DNA of 20,620 nucleotides from the NCBI GenBank assembly GCA_004525335.1, contig SPCL01000017.1, positions 1 to 20,620 of the forward strand. Reading direction: 5' to 3'. The stretch comes from Thermodesulfobacteriales bacterium. Lineage in GTDB: Bacteria; Desulfobacterota_D; UBA1144; Nemesobacterales; UBA2774. This document shows, piece after piece, positions 7,430 to 14,690 of the stretch (positions within the stretch are counted from its first letter, which is position 1; the number at the start of each line of letters is the position of its first letter). The position numbers and the translations under genes are program-made. The notes under the pieces were generated by a model. The model was not told where the DNA came from, searched no databases, and worked only from the letters and a program-made list of their open reading frames with translations.

Positions 7430-8002
7430 ATGAGATTGATATTATTTGGACCGCCTGGAGCTGGAAAAGGCACTCAGGCAAATAAGATTGCAGAAAATTA
7501 TGTAGCAGCGCATATATCAACTGGTGATATGCTACGGTCTGCAGTGAAAAACGGAACCGAGCTCGGCACACTTGCAAAGTCCTTTATGGATAAAGGAGAA
7601 CTCGTTCCTGATGATGTTATTATAGGGATTATTAAAGATAGGATAAAAGAAGAAGATGCAAGAAAAGGCTTTATGTTAGATGGTTTTCCTCGTACGATAG
7701 CACAGGCTGAAGCTCTTAATGGTATGCTTACCGATGAAAATGAGTCAATAGATGTTGTCGTTTCTATTGAAGTAAAAGATCAAGAAATTATTGGTAGAAT
7801 ATTAGAGAGAGCGAAGATTGAAGGAAGAGAAGACGATACTGAAGATGTCGCAAAGAATCGTTTAAGTGTTTACCGAAACCAAACGGAGCCTTTGAAAGCT
7901 TATTACCAAAGCTTAAATGTTTTGGCTGAAGTGGACGGGATGGGACCGATTGATGAGGTCTTTGAGAGGATTGAGGCAGTATTAAACAAAGTGGAAATAT
8001 GA
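7430..8002 (+). CDS. adk: adenylate kinase, short-LID form
   Basis: Converts AMP plus ATP to two ADP in the cytoplasm. The 190-residue protein has the P-loop GPPGAGKGT (residues 7-15), the NMP-binding STGDMLR (30-36) and DGFPRT (84-89). The LID is the short version (LERAKIEGREDDTEDVAKNR) without the roughly 25-residue insertion and without zinc cysteines. A conserved VYRNQTEPL follows. It lies between secY and map, as in many bacteria. Its last codon overlaps the map start as ATGA at 7999-8002. Confidence 0.97.
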   Translation: MRLILFGPPGAGKGTQANKIAENYVAAHISTGDMLRSAVKNGTELGTLAKSFMDKGELVPDDVIIGIIKDRIKEEDARKGFMLDGFPRTIAQAEALNGMLTDENESIDVVVSIEVKDQEIIGRILERAKIEGREDDTEDVAKNRLSVYRNQTEPLKAYYQSLNVLAEVDGMGPIDEVFERIEAVLNKVEI

Positions 8003-8757
8003 TTCATCTAAAGACCAAAGAAGAAATTAATAAAATGCGCTCGGCTGCTCAAATAGTGGTAGAGGCGCTTAACACGCTTAGAGAAATGGTAGAGCCCGGG
8101 GTATCAACCTGGGATCTTGACAAGAAGGCAGAGGAAGTTGCTATAAAAAGAGGTGCTATACCAGCTTTTAAAGGATACTCTGATTATCCGGGTTCAGTAT
8201 GTTTTGCTATAAATAGCGAAGTAGTACACGGCATTCCTTCCAAAAAGAAAATTTTAAAGGAAGGCGATATAGTAGGCATTGATTTTGGTGTGATTTTGGA
8301 TGGTTTTTATGGGGATTCAGCAATTACAGTTCCTGTGGGTGAAATATCTGCAATGGCTCACAAGTTACTTAAAGTGACTGAAGAATCTCTTTTAAAAGGT
8401 ATCCAGGAGGCAACTCCCGATAACGGGCTTTTTGAAGTATCTGGTGCCATACAGTCTCATGTTGAAGAAATGGGCTTTTCGATAGTTAGATCGTTTGTAG
8501 GACATGGAATTGGTAAGAATTTGCATGAAGATCCGCAAGTTCCAAATTTTGTTCCTAATAATGGGAAACGCTCAAACGGAGTTAAGTTAAAACCCGGTAT
8601 GGTGATTGCAATTGAGCCAATGGTTAATGTCGGGAAGCCAGATATTAAAATTTTAAGTGACGGATGGACAGCTGTTACAGTAGACGGCACACTTTCCGCT
8701 CATTTTGAGCATACGGTGGCTGTTACCGAGAATGGACCCGTGATTTTAACTCAGTAG
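7999..8757 (+). CDS. map: methionine aminopeptidase, type I
   Basis: Removes the initiator methionine from nascent proteins with small second residues. The 252-residue pita-bread fold keeps all expected residues: catalytic H77, and metal ligands D95, D106, H169, E206 and E237, in IDFG, YGDSA, VGHGIGKNLHE, AIEPM and FEHTV contexts. It lacks the zinc-finger extension of some family members. Coupling by ATGA to adk and closeness to infA fit its co-production with the translation machinery. Confidence 0.97.
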   Translation: MIHLKTKEEINKMRSAAQIVVEALNTLREMVEPGVSTWDLDKKAEEVAIKRGAIPAFKGYSDYPGSVCFAINSEVVHGIPSKKKILKEGDIVGIDFGVILDGFYGDSAITVPVGEISAMAHKLLKVTEESLLKGIQEATPDNGLFEVSGAIQSHVEEMGFSIVRSFVGHGIGKNLHEDPQVPNFVPNNGKRSNGVKLKPGMVIAIEPMVNVGKPDIKILSDGWTAVTVDGTLSAHFEHTVAVTENGPVILTQ

Positions 8758-8770
8758 TAATAGGAAGGAT

Positions 8771-8998
8771 ATGGCGAAAGAAGAAAGAATAGAATTTGAA
8801 GGCACAGTGATTGAGGCGCTTCCGAACGCCATGTTTAGAGTAGAAATAGACGGGGGTCAGGGGCATCAGATTTTAGCATATGTTTCTGGTAAAATGAGAA
8901 CTCGTTATATAAGAATTCTCCCTGGAGATAAGGTGAAGCTTGAATTATCACCTTATGATCTTTCCAAGGGAAGGATTACATACAGACTTAGAAAATAA
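8771..8998 (+). CDS. infA: translation initiation factor IF-1
   Basis: A 75-residue S1/OB-fold protein. IF-1 occupies the A site of the 30S subunit during initiation with IF-2 and IF-3. MAKEERIEFEGTVIEALPNA, then SGKMRTRYIRILPGDKVKLE and SPYDLSKGRITYRLRK are diagnostic. It is a few residues longer than the common 72; the extra residues lie in the loop DGGQGHQ between strands. AGGAAGG stands just before the ATG at 8771. rpmJ follows after 20 bases. Confidence 0.97.
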   Translation: MAKEERIEFEGTVIEALPNAMFRVEIDGGQGHQILAYVSGKMRTRYIRILPGDKVKLELSPYDLSKGRITYRLRK

Positions 8999-9018
8999 GT
9001 ATTTGTGAGGTAAGTGAG

Positions 9019-9132
9019 TTGAAAGTCAGAGCTTCGGTTAAGAAAATTTGCGAAAAGTGCAGAATAATTAAAAGAAAAGGTGTAGTTCGAGTAATCTGCA
9101 CCAACAAGAGACATAAACAAAAGCAAGGGTAG
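9019..9132 (+). CDS. rpmJ: 50S ribosomal protein L36, zinc-binding type (TTG start)
   Basis: A 37-residue protein reading KVRASVKKICEKCRIIKRK after the initiator and then VICTNKRHKQKQG. This is the typical L36 sequence with zinc ligands C11, C14, C27 and H32. The start codon is TTG at 9019, with GAGGT at 9007-9011 seven bases upstream. L36 binds 23S rRNA at the base of the L7/L12 stalk region. Its place between infA and rpsM is the standard alpha-operon position. A short gene with a rare start is easily missed in annotation. Confidence 0.96.
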   Translation: MKVRASVKKICEKCRIIKRKGVVRVICTNKRHKQKQG

Positions 9133-9144
9133 AAGGAGAGAGAT

Positions 9145-9525
9145 ATGCCTAGAATTGCAGGTGTCGATATCCCACTTGATAAAAGGATAGAGGTAGGTCT
9201 TACATATATTTATGGTGTGGGGAAAGTTGTATCAAAAGACATTTTAAAAGAAGCTAAAATTGATGTGAACACTAAGTCAAGAGACCTTACAGATCAGGAA
9301 GTTGCTGCAATAAGAGAAATTCTTGAGACTGAGTACACTGTTGAGGGAGAACTTCGACAAGAAGTTCAGGGCAATATCAGGCGTTTGGTTGAAATTGGAT
9401 GCTATAGAGGTATTAGGCATAGAATGGGGCTTCCTACAAGAGGTCAAAAAACTAAATCTAATGCTAGAAGCCGAAAGGGACCTAGAGGAACTGCAATTGC
9501 GAAAAAGAAAAAGGCCGGTAAATAA
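9145..9525 (+). CDS. rpsM: 30S ribosomal protein S13
   Basis: A 126-residue S13: it starts MPRIAGVDIPLDKRIEVGLT with the helix-two-turn-helix region, then carries IRRLVEIGCYRGIRHRMGLP and the basic RGQKTKSNARSRKGPRG tail that reaches P-site tRNA. S13 makes the B1 intersubunit bridges with L5 at the 30S head. GGAGAGA precedes the ATG. It is followed by rpsK, the normal order. Confidence 0.98.
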   Translation: MPRIAGVDIPLDKRIEVGLTYIYGVGKVVSKDILKEAKIDVNTKSRDLTDQEVAAIREILETEYTVEGELRQEVQGNIRRLVEIGCYRGIRHRMGLPTRGQKTKSNARSRKGPRGTAIAKKKKAGK

Positions 9526-9553
9526 TAATCTTTTTGGAGATAAGTGATAAGTA

Positions 9554-9940
9554 ATGGCTACTAAAAAAACTGTGAAAAAGAAGGCTAAAAAGTTTGTAGA
9601 ACAAGGGGTTATCAACATTCAGGCCACCTTTAATAATACAATTATTTCTATAAGTGATACAGGCGGAAACGTTGTAGCTTGGTCTAGTGGTGGATCGAAG
9701 GGGTTTAAGGGGACACGTAAAGGTACCCCGTTTGCAGCTCAGATTGCTGCAGAGGATGTTGCCAAAAAGGCTGCCACATATGGCATGAAGAGTGTTTCTA
9801 TTTTTGTAAAAGGACCCGGTCCTGGAAGAGAACCTGCAATTAGATCAATACAGGCATCCGGGCTAAAAATAACCTTTATTAGAGATATAACTCCAATTCC
9901 TCATAATGGTTGCAGACCGCCTGGAAGAAGAAGAGTTTAA
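9554..9940 (+). CDS. rpsK: 30S ribosomal protein S11
   Basis: A 128-residue S11 with a lysine-rich N-terminus, INIQATFNNTIISISDTGGN, AWSSGGSKGFKGTRKGTPFA, and the terminal signature PIPHNGCRPPGRRRV. It sits on the 30S platform next to the E site and the Shine-Dalgarno helix. One small departure is PPGRRRV instead of the commoner PPKRRRV. It is followed by a 70-base gap before rpsD. Confidence 0.98.
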   Translation: MATKKTVKKKAKKFVEQGVINIQATFNNTIISISDTGGNVVAWSSGGSKGFKGTRKGTPFAAQIAAEDVAKKAATYGMKSVSIFVKGPGPGREPAIRSIQASGLKITFIRDITPIPHNGCRPPGRRRV

Positions 9941-10010
9941 TAATTGGTTTTATGCAAACTTGCACAATCTGAATTAAGTTATTGTAGATTTTAAGGAGGT
10001 TTTATAGTAC

Positions 10011-10643
10011 ATGGGAAGATATACAGGGCCAACAGATAGAATTTCTAGAAGAGAAGGCGTAAACCTGTTCCTCAAAGGTGAGAGGAGCTATAATGGTAAA
10101 ACTGCAATTGAAAAGAGGCCGGACTCTGTTCCTGGGGAACATGGAAAATTCCGTAGTAAATTTTCTGAATTCGGAGTAAGGCTACGTGAAAAGCAAAAAG
10201 TAAAAAGAATGTATGGACTTAGAGAAAAGCAATTTAAAAAATATTTTACAAAAGCATCACATCTAAAAGGAGTTACGGGTTTCATACTCTTATCCCTATT
10301 AGAAAGAAGACTTGATAATGCAGTTTTTCGTCTATGTCTTGGAAGTTCCAGGAGTGATGCACGGCAGCTAGTTAGCCACAAGCATATACTGGTTAACGGA
10401 TCAGTAGTTAATATCCCTTCTTATATGGTCCAAGAGGGGGATAAGATTGAAATAAGAGAAAAGAGCAAAAAATTGCAAAGAGTGCATGAAGCCCTTGAAT
10501 TCAGATCTAGAAGAGGAATTCCTGAATGGCTCAGTCTTGATGAAGAGAATTATATAGGCACGGTAACTAAGCTGCCTATTAGAGAAGATGTGACTTTCCC
10601 AATTGATGAGCAGCTAATTGTTGAGTTTTATTCAAGAGTATAA
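10011..10643 (+). CDS. rpsD: 30S ribosomal protein S4, zinc-free form
   Basis: A 210-residue S4. The N-terminal region (MGRYTGPTDRISRREGVNLF) lacks the four-cysteine zinc knuckle found in some bacteria. The S4 RNA-binding domain covers about residues 97-160, with LERRLDNAVFRLCLGSSRSDAR, QLVSHKHILVNG and VQEGDKIEI. S4 starts assembly of the 30S body and in enterobacteria represses its own alpha operon. The upstream gap carries AAGGAGG at 9993-9999, a full anti-SD match 11 bases before the ATG. Confidence 0.97.
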   Translation: MGRYTGPTDRISRREGVNLFLKGERSYNGKTAIEKRPDSVPGEHGKFRSKFSEFGVRLREKQKVKRMYGLREKQFKKYFTKASHLKGVTGFILLSLLERRLDNAVFRLCLGSSRSDARQLVSHKHILVNGSVVNIPSYMVQEGDKIEIREKSKKLQRVHEALEFRSRRGIPEWLSLDEENYIGTVTKLPIREDVTFPIDEQLIVEFYSRV

Positions 10644-10705
10644 TAGAAAATTATATTTAATATTTTCTTACACTAAAGAGCAAATTAAGGCAAGATTGAT
10701 ACAAT

Positions 10706-10710
10706 GGAGG
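10706..10710 (+). promoter_or_regulatory. Shine-Dalgarno deciding the rpoA GTG start
   Basis: GGAGG lies eight bases before the GTG at 10719. The first G is also the last base of the in-frame ATG at 10704. That ATG has only AAGG 13 bases upstream, too far for good initiation. The GTG is the better start. Confidence 0.65.
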
Positions 10711-10718
10711 AAGATACG

Positions 10719-11750
10719 GTGACAGATTTTCAAAAAAATTGGCAAGATATTATTAAACCGAAAAGGATAGAAATTGAAGAAAAAAGTGCTTCTCCATTTT
10801 ACGCAAAATTCATTTGTGAACCTTTGGAGCGTGGTTATGGTGTTACATTAGGAAATGCTCTAAGAAGGGTTCTTTTATCTTCCATTCAAGGACCTGCAAT
10901 TACCTCCATTAAAATAGACGGAGTTTTGCATGAATTCTCTTCTCTCCCTGGAGTAAAAGAGGATGTAACAGAGATTATTATCAATTTAAAAGGTATTGAA
11001 TTAAAAATGCATTCTTATGAAACACAAACTATAACCGTTAGTGCTAGTGGGGAGTGCAATATCAAAGCTGGGGATGTAATTCTCAATCAGAATGTTGAGA
11101 TATTAAATCCCGATCATCATATAGCAACTTTGGCCGAAGGTGCAAAACTTGAGATGGAAATGACTGTGGAAATGGGAAGAGGTTATGAAGCAGTTGAGAG
11201 AAGAGGAGAGCTTCAAACCATTATCGGAGTTATTCCAATAGATGCATTGTTTTCTCCAGTAAGAAAAGTTAATTATGCTGTGACTAATTCAAGAGTAGGG
11301 AGACGTACTGACTTCCAAAGGCTTACGATTGAGATTTGGACAAACGGGACTATATTGCCTGAAGACGCAATCGCGTATGCTGCAAAAATTGTAAAAAATC
11401 AACTTACAATCTTTATTAACTTTGATGAATCAGAAGTTGATGAAGTTCCAGAGAGCGAAGAGAAAAAAGAAATTAGGGGTACAGAAGAAATTCTATTTAA
11501 TACAATTGAAGAGATGGATCTTTCGGCAAGATCTCTTAACTGTTTAAGAAAAGCGGGGATAGAGTATGCCGGTGATTTAGTTCAAAGATCAGAGGATGAT
11601 TTGCTTAATTTGGAAAATTTTGGAAAAAGATCGTTGGTCGAAATTAGAGAAAGGATCGAAGAAATGGGTCTTAGTCTTGGAATTGCGATTGATAAAGAAG
11701 TATTCGAGGCTGAGAAAGAAAAACGTGGCGAGAGATTGCCCACTCAATAA
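10719..11750 (+). CDS. rpoA: DNA-directed RNA polymerase subunit alpha (GTG start preferred)
   Basis: A 343-residue alpha subunit from the GTG, or 348 from the ATG at 10704. The N-terminal domain dimerises and scaffolds beta and beta-prime: FICEPLERGYGVTLGNALRR, LLSSIQGPAITSIKIDGV and VEMGRGYEAVERRGE are typical. A short acidic linker (residues about 236-252) leads to the C-terminal domain, which binds UP elements and activators, with LDLSARSLNCLRKAGIEYAG-type and LLNLENFGKRSLVEIRERI motifs. The opening FQKNWQDIIKPKRIEIE resembles deltaproteobacterial RpoA. It lies between rpsD and rplQ, as expected. Confidence 0.96.
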   Translation: MTDFQKNWQDIIKPKRIEIEEKSASPFYAKFICEPLERGYGVTLGNALRRVLLSSIQGPAITSIKIDGVLHEFSSLPGVKEDVTEIIINLKGIELKMHSYETQTITVSASGECNIKAGDVILNQNVEILNPDHHIATLAEGAKLEMEMTVEMGRGYEAVERRGELQTIIGVIPIDALFSPVRKVNYAVTNSRVGRRTDFQRLTIEIWTNGTILPEDAIAYAAKIVKNQLTIFINFDESEVDEVPESEEKKEIRGTEEILFNTIEEMDLSARSLNCLRKAGIEYAGDLVQRSEDDLLNLENFGKRSLVEIRERIEEMGLSLGIAIDKEVFEAEKEKRGERLPTQ

Positions 11751-11779
11751 TTAACTGCGGACAAATTGGAGATTAGGAT

Positions 11780-12583
11780 ATGAGACATAGAAGAATTGGA
11801 CGGAAACTTGGAGTAACAACGAAACATAGAAAGTCTATGCTTCGTAATATGGTTACTGATTTGTTTCGTAATGAAAAACTAAAAACAACCGACACTAGAG
11901 CAAAAGAAATTAGAAGGGTTGCAGAGAAGATAATTACACTTGCTAAAGAGGACACACTTCATAAAAGAAGACAAGCGGGAGCGTTTGTAAGAGATAAAGA
12001 AGTATTAAAAAAACTCTTTGATGAATTGGCAAAGAGGTTTAAAGAGCGTCCGGGCGGTTATACAAGAATAACAAAGTTAGGATTCAGAAAGGGCGACAAC
12101 ACACCAATTTCAATCATCGAATTAGTTGAAGAAGAGTATAACCCTAGTAAGAAAAAGAAAGCTAAAGCTGCTCCAAAGAAGACTGCTAAAGCTAGCATCA
12201 AGGACGACGGTGCTAAGAAGAGTTCTAAAAAGGAATCAGCAGAAGAGCTGGGATTAATAGAAGAGGAAGAAAAAACAATTACAGAAACTGTAGCAGAGAC
12301 ATCTGTTGTAGCTGAAACTGTGGAAGCTGTAACAGAAGAAACAGTGGCCGAAGAAGTTCCAGCACCTGAAGCTAAAACACAAGAGGTAGCAGTAGCTGAG
12401 AGTGAACCTGCTGAGGAACTTGCAGCAGCTCCTGCTGAAGAAAGTGTTGAAGAGCCTTCATCTGAAGCGGAGCCGGAAGAGCAAATAGAAGCAAAAGCTG
12501 AAGAAGCCTCAGAAGAATCTGAACCTACTGAAGAAAGCTCAGAAGCTGGGGTAGATGAAGAGTCTGAAAAGAAAGAAGACTAA
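11780..12583 (+). CDS. rplQ: 50S ribosomal protein L17 with long acidic C-terminal tail
   Basis: Residues 1-121 are a normal L17 (MRHRRIGRKLGVTTKHRKSM, then LRNMVTDLFRNEKLKTTDTR and a domain ending SIIELVEEEY), which binds 23S rRNA at the tunnel exit face. The protein does not stop there. Residues 122-152 form a lysine/alanine-rich linker, and residues 153-267 are almost only Glu, Ala, Ser, Val, Pro and Thr. By my count the tail has 41 Glu and 2 Asp against 5 Lys, with no aromatic residue, Arg or Cys. It is predicted to be disordered and strongly negative. There is no frameshift; the stop TAA is followed by the operon terminator. The role of the tail is unknown. Confidence 0.95.
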   Translation: MRHRRIGRKLGVTTKHRKSMLRNMVTDLFRNEKLKTTDTRAKEIRRVAEKIITLAKEDTLHKRRQAGAFVRDKEVLKKLFDELAKRFKERPGGYTRITKLGFRKGDNTPISIIELVEEEYNPSKKKKAKAAPKKTAKASIKDDGAKKSSKKESAEELGLIEEEEKTITETVAETSVVAETVEAVTEETVAEEVPAPEAKTQEVAVAESEPAEELAAAPAEESVEEPSSEAEPEEQIEAKAEEASEESEPTEESSEAGVDEESEKKED

Positions 12584-12651
12584 TTGTTTTCTTCAATATA
12601 GAAACTAACAAATTTTAAACTATATATGTAGATTGAACTTGCTTATCAACG

Positions 12652-12678
12652 GGCGGCCCATTGGGCCGCCTTTGTTTT
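12652..12678 (+). terminator. intrinsic terminator of the ribosomal protein operon
   Basis: GGCGGCCC (12652-12659) pairs perfectly with GGGCCGCC (12663-12670) around the loop ATT. TTTGTTTT follows. The GC-rich stem stands out in an AT-rich region and lies about 70 bases after the rplQ stop, so it should end the long operon transcript. Confidence 0.93.
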
Positions 12679-12708
12679 ATATGGTAGATTTAAGGATGGA
12701 TGAGATAA

Positions 12709-13722
12709 GTGAAACCAGTCGGATTAATTTTAGATGCAAATAGTATTTTAGATATAACTCTTTTGGCCAAAAAGGCTGAAGATGCAAACTTCGATTCCGT
12801 CTGGGCAACGGAACTTTATAGAACTACCTTTCAGCAGCTCTCGGCTGTAGCTAATTCAACACATAATATTAAACTAGGGACTGCAGTCGCATTGGCATTT
12901 GTAAGGAGTCCTTTGATTACATCACTTACAGCTCTTGACCTCGATGAAATTTCAAATGGCAGATTAATTCTTGGATTAGGCACAGGGGCAAAACGTACTA
13001 ATGAGATGTGGCACGGCATTAACCACGGAAAGCCGGTAACGAGGATAAAGGAATGTATCGAGCTAATAAAATTAATCAGCTCCGGAGTTCATAATGGCGA
13101 TGAATTGTCTTTTGAGGGGGAGTATTACAATATTTCCACCAAAGGATATCACAGAGCTTTTAAGCCAGTTAGAGAGAGTTTCCCAATATATTTGGCTGGT
13201 GTAGGGAGCAATATGATTAGTGCTTCTGCAGAGGTAGCAGATGGGTATCTAGGCCACGTTGTATGTTCACTTCGCTATATAAAGGAAGTGGTTAGTAAGA
13301 GTATCCAATCTGGATTAGAAAGATCGAGCCGATCCAAAAAGAATTTTAAGATATGTTCGATTATTACGTGCGCAATATCAGAGAATAAAAAAGACGCACT
13401 TGAAGCGGCAAGAGCAACAATAGCTTTCTATGCAACTGTTAGAACTTATGAGCCCCCTTTTAAGCTCCATGGATTTCAAGAACAAACTGAGCGGATAAGG
13501 GATGCGTTCTTTAAAAGAGATACTAAGACAATGATTAAAAGTGTTAGTGACGATATGGTCCATACCTTTGCAGTTGTGGGTACAGCGTCTGAATGCAGAA
13601 ACAAGATTGATGAGTATAGAGAGTATCTGGACCTCCCCATATTAAGCGCCCCTCATTATTATCTGGATTTTGAAGAAGTAAAGATGTATCAGGACGCTAT
13701 TATTGATACATTTGGTCAATAG
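12709..13722 (+). CDS. luciferase-like (LLM class) flavin/F420-dependent oxidoreductase
   Basis: A 337-residue TIM-barrel protein of the bacterial luciferase-like superfamily, which includes F420-dependent methylene-tetrahydromethanopterin reductase and FMN-dependent enzymes. Visible signs are the N-terminal MKPVGLILDANSILDITLLA with AEDANFDSVWATELY, the strand HNIKLGTAVALAFVRSPLI, and GRLILGLGTGAKRTNEMWHG (about residues 84-103). A later FPIYLAGVGSNMISASAEVADG resembles the cofactor-binding loop. The start is GTG at 12709; an in-frame TAA immediately upstream excludes an earlier start. Cofactor choice and substrate cannot be read from the sequence, and no F420 biosynthesis gene is in view. 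It is the first gene after the ribosomal terminator. Confidence 0.85.
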   Translation: MKPVGLILDANSILDITLLAKKAEDANFDSVWATELYRTTFQQLSAVANSTHNIKLGTAVALAFVRSPLITSLTALDLDEISNGRLILGLGTGAKRTNEMWHGINHGKPVTRIKECIELIKLISSGVHNGDELSFEGEYYNISTKGYHRAFKPVRESFPIYLAGVGSNMISASAEVADGYLGHVVCSLRYIKEVVSKSIQSGLERSSRSKKNFKICSIITCAISENKKDALEAARATIAFYATVRTYEPPFKLHGFQEQTERIRDAFFKRDTKTMIKSVSDDMVHTFAVVGTASECRNKIDEYREYLDLPILSAPHYYLDFEEVKMYQDAIIDTFGQ

Positions 13723-13759
13723 TCTTAGTTTTGAGACATATTCCTTAAATTACTACCTG

Positions 13760-13768
13760 TGCTATTCT
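13760..13768 (+). promoter_or_regulatory. possible extended -10 promoter
   Basis: TG-C-TATTCT (13760-13768) has the TGn extension and four of six -10 matches, with no clear -35 hexamer. A start about seven bases downstream would leave a leader of roughly seven bases before the ATG at 13782. No Shine-Dalgarno is present there. Confidence 0.35.
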
Positions 13769-13781
13769 TACTTATATAAAA

Positions 13782-14690
13782 ATGTCTAAGAATGTTCTAA
13801 TAACTGGTGCAGCCGGATTTGTTGGTACATATTTAACAGAGTTCCTGATAGATAGAGGGTACGATGTAATAATACTAAGCCGCTCAGCAAAAGGAAATAA
13901 AGGGAATGTAGCTTACTGGAATCCTCAACAGGGTGAAATTGATATTGATGCACTTCAAAATCTGGATGCTGCGGTTCATCTTGCCGGAGAGAATATTGCG
14001 GGAAGATGGACGGATCAGAAAAAGGCGCGGATAGAGAACAGTCGGGTGCTAGGCACTAAACTTTTGTCGGAATCGCTTGCTTCCCTTAATAAAAAACCAG
14101 AAGTTTTAATATCAGCCTCAGCAATTGGGATTTATGGTAATAGGGGTGATGAAATACTAACCGAAGCAAGTTCCCACGGACAAGGATTCCTCGCAGATGT
14201 CGGTGTTAAATGGGAGGAGGCTACAAAGATAGCTAAAGAGGCTGGAATTCGCACCTGCAATGTTCGCATCGGTTTAGTTCTCGGCAAGGACGGCGGCGCA
14301 CTTAAAAAGATGCTAATGCCTTTTAAACTTGGATTAGGGGGAAAGATCGGAGATGGTAAACAGTACTGGAGTTGGATTGCTATTGATGATCTAGTAGAGA
14401 TTATTTATTATCTTCTAAAGAATAAAAATTTGGAAGGCCCGGTAAATGCTGTTTCCCCAAATCCTGTAACAAATAGCGAATTTACCAGAGCATTAGGCCA
14501 AGTGCTTAATCGTCCTACTCTAATTCCCTTGCCAGCCTTTGCAGCACGAGGACTATTGGGGGAGATGGCTGATGAGACAATGCTTTCAAGCACACGAGTA
14601 ATACCACAAAAATTGTTGGATGCAGGATTCAAATTTAAATATATGGATTTAAAGAATGCTTTATCTGGTATATTAAAAACAGAGATATGA
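13782..14690 (+). CDS. TIGR01777-family epimerase-like NAD(P)-binding protein
   Basis: A 302-residue extended short-chain dehydrogenase-like protein. The Rossmann motif GAAGFVG (GxxGxxG, residues 9-15) follows the first strand VLITGA. HLAGENIAGRWTDQKK and the strand ISASAIGIYGNRGDE are characteristic of the TIGR01777/YfcH group. The end (EFTRALGQVLNRPTLIPLPA, then ARGLLGEMADETMLSS) is the DUF1731 C-terminal domain of that family. The biochemical role of the family is not well established; some relatives have been linked to cell division inhibition by name only. No ribosome-binding site is visible before the ATG. The stop overlaps the pdxH start as ATGA (14687-14690), so the two are likely cotranscribed. 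Confidence 0.9.
   Translation: MSKNVLITGAAGFVGTYLTEFLIDRGYDVIILSRSAKGNKGNVAYWNPQQGEIDIDALQNLDAAVHLAGENIAGRWTDQKKARIENSRVLGTKLLSESLASLNKKPEVLISASAIGIYGNRGDEILTEASSHGQGFLADVGVKWEEATKIAKEAGIRTCNVRIGLVLGKDGGALKKMLMPFKLGLGGKIGDGKQYWSWIAIDDLVEIIYYLLKNKNLEGPVNAVSPNPVTNSEFTRALGQVLNRPTLIPLPAFAARGLLGEMADETMLSSTRVIPQKLLDAGFKFKYMDLKNALSGILKTEI

Noticed and set aside
9960..10000. A possible promoter before rpsD (TTGCAC with a -10 near 9983)
   Set aside because: The best -10 at normal spacing matches only about three of six positions. The region is explained by a long untranslated gap with an AAGGAGG ribosome-binding site.
13731..13768. TTGAGA as the -35 partner of TATTCT ahead of the epimerase-like gene
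   Set aside because: The spacing is 26 bases, too long for sigma70-type recognition.
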